Position numbers and translations under genes: made by a program | The notes under the pieces: model-generated | Databases searched by the model: none | Seen by the model: only the letters and a program-made list of their open reading frames with translations | What the model was told of the DNA's origin: nothing | Shown here: positions 7,628 to 16,466 of the stretch, in pieces | Position numbering within the stretch: the first letter of the stretch is position 1 | How the letters are laid out: each line of letters starts with the position of its first letter | DNA from: Lacticaseibacillus suilingensis | Lineage (GTDB): Bacteria; Bacillota; Bacilli; Lactobacillales; Lactobacillaceae | Assembly: GCF_016861845.1 (NCBI RefSeq) | Contig: NZ_BOLV01000004.1 | Location: 62,001 to 126,000, forward strand | DNA length: 64,000 nucleotides | Reading direction: 5' to 3'

Positions 7628-8365
7628 ATGAATTCAGATCTTAAGTTTCTTTCTTACGTGGCAGCGATGTGGTCAAGCGGGCAGGATCAAAGCGAGCAAA
7701 GATTGACTATGCGCAATTTACCAGCCTATTTTATTTCGGATGACTTAAAAAATTTATGGAGTGGGTCAGGCGATTCGAGACTTTCGACATTTTATGAGAA
7801 TAGTTCAAATGAAGGCAAAGCTATCGCCAACTATTTGACAGCACTCACAAAAGAACAACTCGACAAAACCTTCTTGAATTGGGTGGAGGAAGACGCACAG
7901 TCTCCTAGCATTAGTTTTTCACGCCGTGTCAAATGCTTGGCGACCATTCATGCTAATTGCACCTATGGTAGTTTCATTTTGCCAGGTAGCAAACCGGATT
8001 TCGAACATATTATTGCGAAAAAGCTGCTGGGTCGCCACCTGAGTAACGGAAAAATGCTTTATGCGGAAGAGGGACTTTGTGGCGGGGCAATCGGGAATAT
8101 TATGTTATTGAACGATGCGAATAATCGAGAAAAGCAAACTAGCAATCTTTGGGAAGATGCGTTAAGTAATTCTAAGTCTCATGAGGCTTCCGCCGCAATC
8201 GTGAATAATCCGAAATATATTCAGGCGTTGTCGTACCCTGACCAGGCGACTCTTGCGAAAGCGCAAGAAGGCCTAAAAATTGGAGATGTCGAGACTGCTA
8301 AAGCAGTGATTGTGAGCCGAGGTCGGGCAGTAATGATGGCCATTGCGGAGCGACTTGGAAAGTAA
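7628..8365 (+). pseudogene. GmrSD-like nuclease 1, DUF1524 half (frameshifted)
   Basis: C-terminal half of the gene beginning at 6517, in the +1 frame. Coding similarity resumes directly after the A8 run (around 7604), with AYENGMNSDLKFLSYVAAMW continuing the protein; 7628 is the first ATG but has no good ribosome-binding site. The HNH-type DUF1524 nuclease signature is intact: DFEHIIAKK, then GAIGNIMLLNDANNREKQTSN. Removing one A from the A8 run restores a full-length DUF262-DUF1524 protein. Both catalytic parts look preserved, so either the break is recent or the run is a switch. In characterised members the protein cuts modified, for example glucosylated, phage DNA. Confidence 0.78.
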
Positions 8366-8834
8366 ATTAGCCTGCGCTAACCAATTCGCTCTGAAAATTA
8401 ATATATGTATACAATCTTATTGAATAAGAGCATTTCGATGACCGGATACCTTGAGAGAAATCCCTTCACAATAGCACTTGGTGTGTTCAAGTAGATTCGT
8501 ACCCGCTACCGCCGACCTGATTGACAAAGATATCGACACCTTGGAGTAGGATGGCAGACATGAAATCTATCGTAACCGCTAGGATAGAAAAACTACTAGA
8601 GGATCTGCACACGGCCCGTTGGAAGAAGCCGGTTTTCATTATGGGGCAGAAACCAATTCGGGGATGTTGAAGGTGAGTTCAAAACAATCGTCGTGTGCAC
8701 ACACAATCGTGTGGGATACGACGATTTTAGATTTCTGTCAGGTCGAGGTGATGCCAGTCCCTAAGTTTGCTCGAATCTGGGCAGTGTGACGGATTGTTGC
8801 GAAATTACGACTGATATTACGACGATTTAATTAC
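8366..8834 (+). other. Intergenic stretch with a small frame and a terminator
   Basis: About 470 bases with no recognisable gene. A 36-codon frame (8560-8670, possibly from ATG 8551) has a poor ribosome-binding site and no recognisable product. At 8686-8729 there is an imperfect hairpin with AATCGTCGT and ACGACGATT arms followed by TTT. Very similar hairpins follow the other two DUF262 loci. The rest may be decayed coding DNA. Confidence 0.4.
8686..8729 (+). terminator. Terminator-like hairpin with AATCGTCGT core
   Basis: Arms AATCGTCGT (8686-8694) and ACGACGATT (8718-8726) with partly paired CACA/TGTG interior, then T4. It resembles the hairpins at 21965-22002 and 25981-26020. Confidence 0.55.
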
Positions 8835-8963
8835 GACAATTCGATGACAATAAGACAAGATTGACGAGAATCGTAATGCTGCTGTGGTGTGGCTGTGACC
8901 TCTGCCCGTTAACATGGGTGGTGTTGATCAGTAACAAGCAAACACGCATAGGAGTGAACGATT
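8835..8963 (+). repeat. Conserved upstream leader, copy 2 of 2
   Basis: Homologous to 5436-5562, including the block around GATGACAATAAGACAAG, the CCGTTAACATGG block and the AGGAGTGAA ribosome-binding region. Together with the homologous genes it forms a direct repeat flanking the GmrSD-like gene. Confidence 0.7.
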
Positions 8964-9749
8964 ATTATTAAATCACGTTTAGCATGGCTCTTTTCTACCG
9001 CAGCGGCTTTGAGCACCGCAGTTGTCTTAGGTCAAGCCAATCCCGTTAGCGCCGCTACAACTGGCAGCTACACGGTTAAATCCGGTGACACCCTGTCTGC
9101 CATCGCCGCCGCTAACCACACCAGTGTCGCGAAGTTGGCCACCAGCAACAAACTCTCAAATCAAAACTTATTGTCTGTCGGCCAAACCCTGACGCTTACT
9201 GATGAAGCGACTGCCACGACCGCTTCAACTTACACGGTTAAAGCAGGCGATACCCTGTCTGGCATCGCCTCAAGCACCGGCGTCAGTCAGGCCACGTTGG
9301 TTTCATTAAACAACTTGAACAATGCTGACTTAATTACCATGGGTCAGATCTTGAAGCTGGCTAATACGGTCACCGCCCAGTCCAGCACGGCAACGACAAC
9401 CGCTGCCAAGACGACTGCCAGCCAGTATGTGGCCCCTAAGCAGACTACGACGGCCAAGACCTACACGACCACCAAGGCGACCACGACGACCCAGTCGAGC
9501 TCGTCATATCAAAGCACCGCTACGGGTAACGAAGCCTGGGCCAAGTCGGTCATCGCTTCCCGCGAATCCGGTGGTTCTTACACCGCCCGCAATGGCCAGT
9601 ACTATGGTAAATACCAACTTACGGTTTCTTACCTAAATGGTGACTTGTCCGCCGCTAACCAGGAAAAGGTTGCGGATCAGTATGTGACAAGCCGGTACGG
9701 GAGCTGGAGTAAGGCGCTAGCGCACTCTAACGCTTATGGGTGGTACTAA
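8964..9749 (+). CDS. Secreted LysM / Apf-type peptidoglycan-associated protein, copy 2
   Basis: Paralogue of the gene at 5563 (about 261 aa). The signal segment AWLFSTAAALSTAVVLG is followed by two intact LysM domains (SYTVKSGDTLSAI and TYTVKAGDTLSGI), a Thr/Ser/Gln-rich linker and the same C-terminal domain with RESGGSYTARNGQYYGKYQ and the terminal SNAYGWY. Only ATT codons (8961, 8964, 8967) stand between the in-frame stop at 8955 and the Lys-rich signal start, with AGGAG at 8950-8954, so an AUU start is indicated. The first ordinary candidate, TTG at 9009, lies inside the signal peptide. LysM binds peptidoglycan; the C-terminal domain may act as a muralytic or aggregation factor. Confidence 0.86.
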   Translation: MIKSRLAWLFSTAAALSTAVVLGQANPVSAATTGSYTVKSGDTLSAIAAANHTSVAKLATSNKLSNQNLLSVGQTLTLTDEATATTASTYTVKAGDTLSGIASSTGVSQATLVSLNNLNNADLITMGQILKLANTVTAQSSTATTTAAKTTASQYVAPKQTTTAKTYTTTKATTTTQSSSSYQSTATGNEAWAKSVIASRESGGSYTARNGQYYGKYQLTVSYLNGDLSAANQEKVADQYVTSRYGSWSKALAHSNAYGWY

Positions 9750-9777
9750 AATTTAAAAGTGAATAGCCTTTATGGCG

Positions 9778-9808
9778 AGCGCGTTATGGGAAACCATGAC
9801 GCGCTTTT
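9778..9808 (+). terminator. Rho-independent terminator
   Basis: Stem AGCGCGT / ACGCGCT with inner GG/CC pairs, then TTTTC. It is homologous to the terminator at 6366-6397. Confidence 0.82.
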
Positions 9809-9963
9809 CTTTCGCACTCAGAGCACATTTCTCAGAGTGAGGGAAAGAAGTATGTTAGTATTTAATGATTCCGACGATTGTTCTTTTTAAAAATTACGCT
9901 TGATTTCAAACGATTACCGTGGCATACTTTCGTTGTAATAATGAATACGAACGGAGGCGTGTC

Positions 9964-10518
9964 ATGAATCTTGGCCGTTTAGTTGAATTTACATCGGGTG
10001 AATTGATTTCCAGACTCCAAGATCACGGCAATATTGATTCTGAAGCAGGGGAATATGAGCTATTCTCAGTCGATCAGACCTCAAGACGATTTCTGCACTC
10101 GCGGGAACGTTTGGAAGTTATTCAAAGTGGACAATTGATCTTGGGCCTAGCTCAGCAACATATATATGTGCCACAGCAATCGGTACCACCGTTGATTCTA
10201 ACCGCTAATTTCGCGGCGATTACCGTGTCATCCAAAATTAACGCAATGTTTTTGAGTTGGTGGTTCAACGAAAGTAGTGAGGCCCAGCGGCAAAAGTTTC
10301 AGATTGCGCAAAGTGCAAGTGCTGTATTGACGCGCCTAACACTGCAGGACGTCAAAAAGATGAGCATCTCACTCCCTACGAGCATTGTGCAGCAACGGAT
10401 TGGGGAAATTTACGCCAATCGGATTCGTGAGATGGCACTATTAGCAAAGAAAAGTAAACTTGTCGATCAAAGGGCCAGTGCTTTGATCGATCAGATTTGG
10501 AGGAGAACGAATGCTTAG
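9964..10518 (+). CDS. Half-length type I restriction specificity-like protein
   Basis: A 184-aa protein with one target-recognition-like domain and one conserved helix. The YELFSVDQTSRRF start, the GQLILGLAQ segment and LTLQDVKKMSISLPTSIVQQRIGEIY match the half-repeat plan of HsdS, ending in a long helix. The ATG follows GGAGG by seven bases; an upstream extension to 9919 lacks a site. The stop overlaps the hsdR start by eight bases, so it is the first gene of the type I operon. A full HsdS (15189-16406) is also present. This half-unit could dimerise as a specificity subunit, modulate HsdR, or be a leftover. Its role is inference. Confidence 0.78.
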   Translation: MNLGRLVEFTSGELISRLQDHGNIDSEAGEYELFSVDQTSRRFLHSRERLEVIQSGQLILGLAQQHIYVPQQSVPPLILTANFAAITVSSKINAMFLSWWFNESSEAQRQKFQIAQSASAVLTRLTLQDVKKMSISLPTSIVQQRIGEIYANRIREMALLAKKSKLVDQRASALIDQIWRRTNA

Positions 10519-13500
10519 TGAGTTAGGCTTTGAGAACGAGCTGATTGATCATTTGACCAAGATTGGTGGCTCAAAACAATGGGAATACTTACCGAACATC
10601 AAGACGACTGCGGGACTCTGGACAAATTTTAAACGGATTTTGGAACAGAACAATACCCAGCTTGATGCTCCACTGTCAGAAACCGAATTTGCTCAAGTTC
10701 GTAAGAATATCACTGATTTACATACACCTTATGAGGCTGGACAATTTATCTATGGGCTGAACGGCGTCACTCAGGTTGAAGTGGATCTTGATAATGGCCA
10801 ACATGTCTATTTGACCGTTTTCGACCAAGATGAAGTGGGGGCAGGCAATACCCGTTATCAGATTGTTAATCAGATATGCCGGCCGGCTGTGATTCCCGGT
10901 AGACAGGCAAGACGGTTTGATACGACATTACTAATTAATGGCTTGCCAATTATCCAAATTGAAGAAAAACGCGCTGGGAGAGATGGCCGTGAGGCTTTAA
11001 ACCAGATGAAGCAGTACATTGATGAACAGCAGTATTCGGACATTTTTGCGACACTTCAAATTTTGATTGGTATGACGCCAAACAGTATTCGTTACATGGC
11101 GAATACCTCTGCCGAAATGTTTAATACGGCCTTTGCTTTTCAATGGCAACGCGAGGCTGACAGCAGCAATGTTCGCGACTGGCGGGAATTCAGCAATCTG
11201 ATGCTAAGCATTCCAATGGCGCATCAGATGGCAACGTCTTACATGATTCTCGATGGTACACATAACAAACAATCAATTAAGGTGATGCGTCCGTATCAGG
11301 TATACGCCACCCGGCGGATTATCGAAAAGATTCGGCATTTTCAGTTCGGTGTTGATGAACAGGAAGGGGGTTATATTTGGCACACTACCGGTTCAGGAAA
11401 GACGATCTCTTCATTCAAAGCAGCATGGTTGGCGTCTCGTCTGCCGAACGTTGATAAAGTCGTCTTCATGGTCGACCGTATTGCGCTGACGAGGCAAACT
11501 GCCAACAACTATGCGGCTTACGATCCAGACTCGAATGATGACAATAAAGATGGCGTGGTCTCTGACACGGCTAATATTAGAGCTCTGCATCAGGCCTTGA
11601 AACATTCAACCGGCATTATCGTGACTTCGATTCAAAAGATGGATAGACTGACTCAACGCCGTTCATTCAAAGGGCCAGATAAGAATATCGTTTTCATTGT
11701 AGATGAAGCGCACCGCTCAACTGCTGGCGAGATGATGCAGCGCATAAAAAAGAGTTTTCCCAAGTCAGTTTGGTTCGGCTATACCGGGACCCCGACCTTT
11801 GAAGGCATCACGACTCAACAACTGTTTGGCGATCTGCTTCATGCATACACGATCAGGGAAGCAATCGCCGATCACAATGTTTTGGGCTTCAAAGTTGACT
11901 TCAATACCACGCTCTCGGATCAGGTGTTGAAAGAGCAGTATCTACCTGATTTCTACCGCCAAGCATTTCCAAAGTGGACAGATGCAGAGATCAAAAACAA
12001 AATTGCACATATGTCTCCTGAAGACATGGATGATGCCGTTTCGCCTTCCGTTTATGACATGAATGATCAACATATTGAATTAGTCGTTCAGGACGTGCTC
12101 AGCAAGTGGCGGAATCGTTCGGATGATTATCGCTACAGTGCTCTATTCACCACCCACGTTGGTGGCAATACGGCCTCAACTCCCATGGCAATGAAGTATT
12201 ACAAGGAGTTCAAGAGACAAAATGCCGATCTCAAGCGCCCTCTGAAAATCGCCGTTACGTTCTCTCAAGCAACTAACAACGGCGACAATCAATTGGACAA
12301 CAATAAGCTGCTACGTTCGGCTATAGAAGATTACTCTCAGGCTTTCGGCGAGCACTTTGATGACACGACGGTCAAAGAATATACCGAGAATGTCATTTCG
12401 CGATTGAACCGGACGATTGATGATGGCCAGTATCTTGATTTAGTCATTGTGGTGGACCAACTACTGACCGGTTTTGATGCGCCGCAAATGAACACACTTT
12501 ACATCGACCGCACCCTTAAAGGCGCGGGGCTAATCCAAGCCTATTCTCGAACCAATCGGATTGAGAATATGGATCATAAGCCCTTTGGTCGCATTGTGAA
12601 CTATCGCTGGCCGGCCCATACCGAAAAGTTGATGAACGATGCGCTACGCGTCTATGCCAATCGAGCCTCTGCTAATGTTCAGGGTGAATTGATCGATGGT
12701 ACGGGTGGTGTTATCGCTAAAGACTTCGGTGAGCTGTTAGAAGAGGCACGTGCCGTTGTTCAGACCTTGTCCGATTTGACGGCAGGTTTCAGTGATTTGC
12801 CGAAAAGCGAGGCGAAGCAAGAAGAAATGTATGATGTTTTGCGCAAGTACAATGGGTTGATCAGTAAGTTAAAGCAGGATGACAATTATGACTATGATCA
12901 ACCGAATACCTTGCTGAAGAAGATTGGTTTATCCGAAGACCAAGAAACAATGCTGACGGGTTCTTTGGCTAATGAATTAAAAGAGCATATTGCAAAAAAA
13001 CGTCATATTGATTATGCGGATCTGACTTTAGAAATGATGCACGTCAACGAAATTGAAGTTAATTACGATTATTTGGATGAGTTAATTGCCCAATTGGCCA
13101 ATCAGCTGCATGAAGGCCAATCGAGCGCTGCTCAGTCGACATTTGCAGAAGTCACTAAATTGGCTGATCAATTGGAAGATCGAAAATATGGGAAACAGGT
13201 CAAACGGACTGCTACGGCAATGTTTAATGGTGAAGTCACCGCACCTTATTATCCGATGAAACCCAATCAATCACAGGATTTCGTTTCAGATCACACCCAG
13301 ACCTCGCGCCGCGCAGAAATATCGAAGTTCCGCACGCAATGGGGACTACTGGACATTGATTTACCAGCAATGGATCAAATGCTGAGAAGGCATGCGAAAA
13401 ATGCGGATGATCTCGATAGCGATGGTACCTTAACCAAGTTGTTGTCCCAAGGTCAAGCGCATTACAAGGATGACGCCAGCGATTCAGAGGTAACTGGTTT

Positions 13501-13576
13501 AAGTCGCATCAAATATCGTAATCAGTTGAGGGATGCATTAGAAAAATTGGCCGATCAACTTGTGGACAACTATTAG
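10511..13576 (+). CDS. hsdR: Type I restriction enzyme, R (endonuclease/translocase) subunit
   Basis: A 1021-aa HsdR, normal length. The N-terminal nuclease domain has the IEEKRAG element (about residue 152), the E-x-K of the PD-(D/E)xK site, with QMKQY nearby. The SF2 motor has Walker A HTTGSGKT (about 291), Walker B VDEAH (about 398), motif III YTGTP, and motif VI-like QAYSRTNR. A C-terminal helical region follows for HsdM contact. The start overlaps the preceding gene and has GGAGGAG upstream. hsdM follows after 12 bases. In the complex it translocates DNA with ATP and cuts unmethylated DNA. Confidence 0.95.
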   Translation: MLSELGFENELIDHLTKIGGSKQWEYLPNIKTTAGLWTNFKRILEQNNTQLDAPLSETEFAQVRKNITDLHTPYEAGQFIYGLNGVTQVEVDLDNGQHVYLTVFDQDEVGAGNTRYQIVNQICRPAVIPGRQARRFDTTLLINGLPIIQIEEKRAGRDGREALNQMKQYIDEQQYSDIFATLQILIGMTPNSIRYMANTSAEMFNTAFAFQWQREADSSNVRDWREFSNLMLSIPMAHQMATSYMILDGTHNKQSIKVMRPYQVYATRRIIEKIRHFQFGVDEQEGGYIWHTTGSGKTISSFKAAWLASRLPNVDKVVFMVDRIALTRQTANNYAAYDPDSNDDNKDGVVSDTANIRALHQALKHSTGIIVTSIQKMDRLTQRRSFKGPDKNIVFIVDEAHRSTAGEMMQRIKKSFPKSVWFGYTGTPTFEGITTQQLFGDLLHAYTIREAIADHNVLGFKVDFNTTLSDQVLKEQYLPDFYRQAFPKWTDAEIKNKIAHMSPEDMDDAVSPSVYDMNDQHIELVVQDVLSKWRNRSDDYRYSALFTTHVGGNTASTPMAMKYYKEFKRQNADLKRPLKIAVTFSQATNNGDNQLDNNKLLRSAIEDYSQAFGEHFDDTTVKEYTENVISRLNRTIDDGQYLDLVIVVDQLLTGFDAPQMNTLYIDRTLKGAGLIQAYSRTNRIENMDHKPFGRIVNYRWPAHTEKLMNDALRVYANRASANVQGELIDGTGGVIAKDFGELLEEARAVVQTLSDLTAGFSDLPKSEAKQEEMYDVLRKYNGLISKLKQDDNYDYDQPNTLLKKIGLSEDQETMLTGSLANELKEHIAKKRHIDYADLTLEMMHVNEIEVNYDYLDELIAQLANQLHEGQSSAAQSTFAEVTKLADQLEDRKYGKQVKRTATAMFNGEVTAPYYPMKPNQSQDFVSDHTQTSRRAEISKFRTQWGLLDIDLPAMDQMLRRHAKNADDLDSDGTLTKLLSQGQAHYKDDASDSEVTGLSRIKYRNQLRDALEKLADQLVDNY

Positions 13577-13588
13577 GAGGATAAAAAC

Positions 13589-15199
13589 ATGGAAAAACTA
13601 AATACCGCCAAGGACATTACAAGCCAATTGTGGGCAATGGCCAACGAACTGCGAGGTAACATGGATGCTTCAGAATTCAGAAACTATATTCTTGGTTTCA
13701 TGTTTTATCGGTATCTTTCAGAACACCAGGAGCAGTATCTTTTGAACCAGAAAGTGGTAGAACCGGCCGCTGGGCAATCACTTAACGATGCCTACCGTAG
13801 CGAGGCTGTCGGTGATGACCTCAAAGATTATCAAGAGGATATCAGTAAAGCTCTTGGTTATGCTATCGATCCTGAATATACCTGGGATTCGATTCGCGAT
13901 AAAGTCAACAATGACGAAATTCGGCCGTCAGACTACCAAGAAATGTTTGATGCATTCAACCGCAATGCAGCAATTAATCCCAATGCCAGCAGCGATTTTC
14001 GTGAAGTGTTTGCGGACGTTAACTTAGGCAACACACGACTAGGGGCGTCAACCACTGCCCGAGCGAAAGCCCTGAATGGCGTTGTTAAACTGATCGATCA
14101 GTTCGACTACAATGATGCCAGCGGGCACGACATCATCGGGGACGTGTATGAATATCTGATCGCTGAATTTGCAGGTAATTCGGGTAAAAAGGCAGGCGAA
14201 TTCTACACCCCACACGAAGTTTCGGTGGTGTTGTCCCGGCTTGCAACGCTGGGTGCTGCAGAAAGTGGCCAATTCACCGTTTATGATCCGACTATGGGAT
14301 CTGGCTCCTTGCTCCTGACCGTACAGAATGAGTTGAAAAATGGCCATCAGCGTGGCCGGGTTAAATTCCATGGTCAAGAATTGAATACGACCACATACAA
14401 CCTAGCACGGATGAACTTGATGATGCATGGTGTCGACTACCAGAACATGGATTTGAGGAATGCCGATACGCTTGAGGGAGATTGGCCGGACGGGGAAGTT
14501 AATGGAGTTGATCACCCACGTAGTTTTGATGCGGTGGTCGCCAATCCTCCATACTCAGCGAATTGGGACAATAACGACAACAAAATGAAGGATCCCCGGT
14601 TCAAGGGCTATAAAAAGTTAGCGCCAAAGTCGAAGGCGGATTACGCTTTTGTCCTGCATGGTCTCTATCACTTAAACGCAACTGGTAGGATGGCGATCGT
14701 CTTGCCTCATGGTGTCCTGTTCCGCGGGGCGGCTGAGGGCATGATTCGGCAAGCCATTATTGAGAATAACTACCTTGACGCCGTGATCGGCATGCCTGCA
14801 AGTTTGTTCTATTCGACTTCGATTCCGACTGTTATTCTGGTCTTTAAGAAGAATAGGAAAACCAAAGACATTCTGTTTATCGATGCCTCAAACGACTTCG
14901 AAAAAGGTAAAAAGCAGAATCGACTGCGTGAGCAGGATATCGAGAAGATTATCTCAACGTATCAGGCGCGCAAGAACGTAGATAAGTATGCACATGTCGC
15001 AAGCTTGGACGAAATCAAAGAGAACGACTATAACCTCAATATTCCGCGTTACGTGGATACCTTCGAAGAGGAAGCACCCATTGATATCGCCGATGTGAAG
15101 AGGCAAATTAGCGATATTGATCAACAGTTGGCTGAGGTAGAAATGCAGTTCGCCGCGATGGAGTCCGAACTGGTGGAGACAGAGCAAAATGATAAATAA
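13589..15199 (+). CDS. hsdM: Type I restriction-modification, M (methyltransferase) subunit
   Basis: A 536-aa N6-adenine methyltransferase. The N-terminal helical domain (SQLWAMANELRGNMDASEF, then FMFYRYLSE) is typical of HsdM. The FYTPHEV motif precedes the SAM-binding DPTMGSGSLL (about residue 233) and the catalytic NPPY (about 319). The C-terminal helical tail contacts HsdS. AGGAGG precedes the ATG. The 3' end overlaps hsdS by 11 bases, so translation is coupled. With HsdS it methylates the recognition site; with HsdR it forms the restriction complex. Confidence 0.96.
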   Translation: MEKLNTAKDITSQLWAMANELRGNMDASEFRNYILGFMFYRYLSEHQEQYLLNQKVVEPAAGQSLNDAYRSEAVGDDLKDYQEDISKALGYAIDPEYTWDSIRDKVNNDEIRPSDYQEMFDAFNRNAAINPNASSDFREVFADVNLGNTRLGASTTARAKALNGVVKLIDQFDYNDASGHDIIGDVYEYLIAEFAGNSGKKAGEFYTPHEVSVVLSRLATLGAAESGQFTVYDPTMGSGSLLLTVQNELKNGHQRGRVKFHGQELNTTTYNLARMNLMMHGVDYQNMDLRNADTLEGDWPDGEVNGVDHPRSFDAVVANPPYSANWDNNDNKMKDPRFKGYKKLAPKSKADYAFVLHGLYHLNATGRMAIVLPHGVLFRGAAEGMIRQAIIENNYLDAVIGMPASLFYSTSIPTVILVFKKNRKTKDILFIDASNDFEKGKKQNRLREQDIEKIISTYQARKNVDKYAHVASLDEIKENDYNLNIPRYVDTFEEEAPIDIADVKRQISDIDQQLAEVEMQFAAMESELVETEQNDK

Positions 15200-16406
15200 G
15201 AAAAGGGTAGTTCCGCAACTACGTTTTCGTGGATTCACTGACGATTGGGAACAGCGTAAGCTTGGGGAGATTGCCATAAGAGTCCGTGGAAATGATGGAC
15301 GGATGAATCTTCCAACCCTAACAATTTCAGCAGGAAACGGTTGGATGGATCAAAGAGACCGTTTCTCTCAGAACATAGCGGGTAAAGAACAGAAGAACTA
15401 TACGCTCTTAAGGCAAGGTGAATTATCGTATAACCACGGTAATTCAAAGCTGGCTCAATTTGGCGCAGTGTTTGAACTCGAGAGTTACAACGAGGCACTT
15501 GTGCCACGTGTCTACCACAGTTTCTCGGTTACAGCTGATGCTCAGCCTAAATTTATTGAGCAGATGTTTGCAACGCATCGCCCAGATCGAGAACTGCGAA
15601 AATTAGTGTCCTCAGGTGCGCGCATGGACGGATTGTTAAACATCAATTATGACGATTTTATGGGCATCAAAGTTTGGCTCCCTTCTATGGCTGAGCAACA
15701 GGCTATTGCAGGGCTTCTCGTGAAGTTAGACAACACTATCGCTCTTCATCAGCGTAAGCATGAGTTACTTCTGAAGCTGAAGCAGGCTTATCTTCAAAAA
15801 TTGTTTCCTAAATATGGAAATAAGATTCCGGAGCTTCGCTTCGCTGGTTTTACAGATGATTGGGAACAGCGTAAGGCCTCGAACATATTTAAAAGCGTCT
15901 CAACCAAGGGATATTCGCAATTGCCAGTCCTTTCCGCTTCACAGGAAGATGGTATGGTTCTTCGCGATAATATCGGCATAGATATCAAGTACGACCAGAA
16001 AAGCCTCGCAGGTTACAAGCTGGTTCGTCCTGGGCAGTTTGTCATCCATTTGAGATCATTCCAGGGAGGATTTGCCTACTCCACGATTGAAGGCATTACT
16101 TCGCCTGCCTATACAATTATCGATTTTCTGGACAAAAGCCAAAACATTCCTGAATTTTGGAAGGAACTGTTGAAGAGTACTTCATTCATTGCGAGTTTGG
16201 TCACTGTCACCTATGGGATAAGAGACGGGAGGAGTATCAGTTTTTCCGATTTTGGGAATCTGAAACTGAATTATCCCTCGGCAAAGGAACAGAAAAGAAT
16301 AGCCGAATTCTTACAAATACTTGAACGCGCTATCGCTCTTCATCAGGAACGGTTGGACCAGCTGAAGCAACTTAAAAAGGCATATCTACAAAAGCTGTTC
16401 GTCTAA
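15189..16406 (+). CDS. hsdS: Type I restriction-modification, S (specificity) subunit
   Basis: A 405-aa HsdS with two target recognition domains. Each half begins with PQLRFRGFTDDWEQRK or PELRFAGFTDDWEQRK and ends with a long helix (IALHQRKHELLLKLKQAYLQKLF and IALHQERLDQLKQLKKAYLQKLF). TRD1 spans about residues 25-180 and TRD2 about 230-380; they differ, as expected for a bipartite asymmetric site. The DNA behind WEQRK and IALHQ is repeated in each half and again, inverted, in a silent cassette downstream, beyond a recombinase gene. The specificity is therefore probably switchable. A strong terminator follows. Confidence 0.95.
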   Translation: MINKKRVVPQLRFRGFTDDWEQRKLGEIAIRVRGNDGRMNLPTLTISAGNGWMDQRDRFSQNIAGKEQKNYTLLRQGELSYNHGNSKLAQFGAVFELESYNEALVPRVYHSFSVTADAQPKFIEQMFATHRPDRELRKLVSSGARMDGLLNINYDDFMGIKVWLPSMAEQQAIAGLLVKLDNTIALHQRKHELLLKLKQAYLQKLFPKYGNKIPELRFAGFTDDWEQRKASNIFKSVSTKGYSQLPVLSASQEDGMVLRDNIGIDIKYDQKSLAGYKLVRPGQFVIHLRSFQGGFAYSTIEGITSPAYTIIDFLDKSQNIPEFWKELLKSTSFIASLVTVTYGIRDGRSISFSDFGNLKLNYPSAKEQKRIAEFLQILERAIALHQERLDQLKQLKKAYLQKLFV

Positions 16407-16414
16407 GCAATACG

Positions 16415-16441
16415 AAAGGACGCCTCGCAGCGTCCTTTTTT
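16415..16441 (+). terminator. Rho-independent terminator after hsdS
   Basis: A nine-bp stem (AAAGGACGC and GCGTCCTTT) with a six-base loop and a T6 run, nine bases after the hsdS stop. Confidence 0.9.
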
Positions 16442-16466
16442 ATGCTGTCGATGTGCATGCGTGTGA

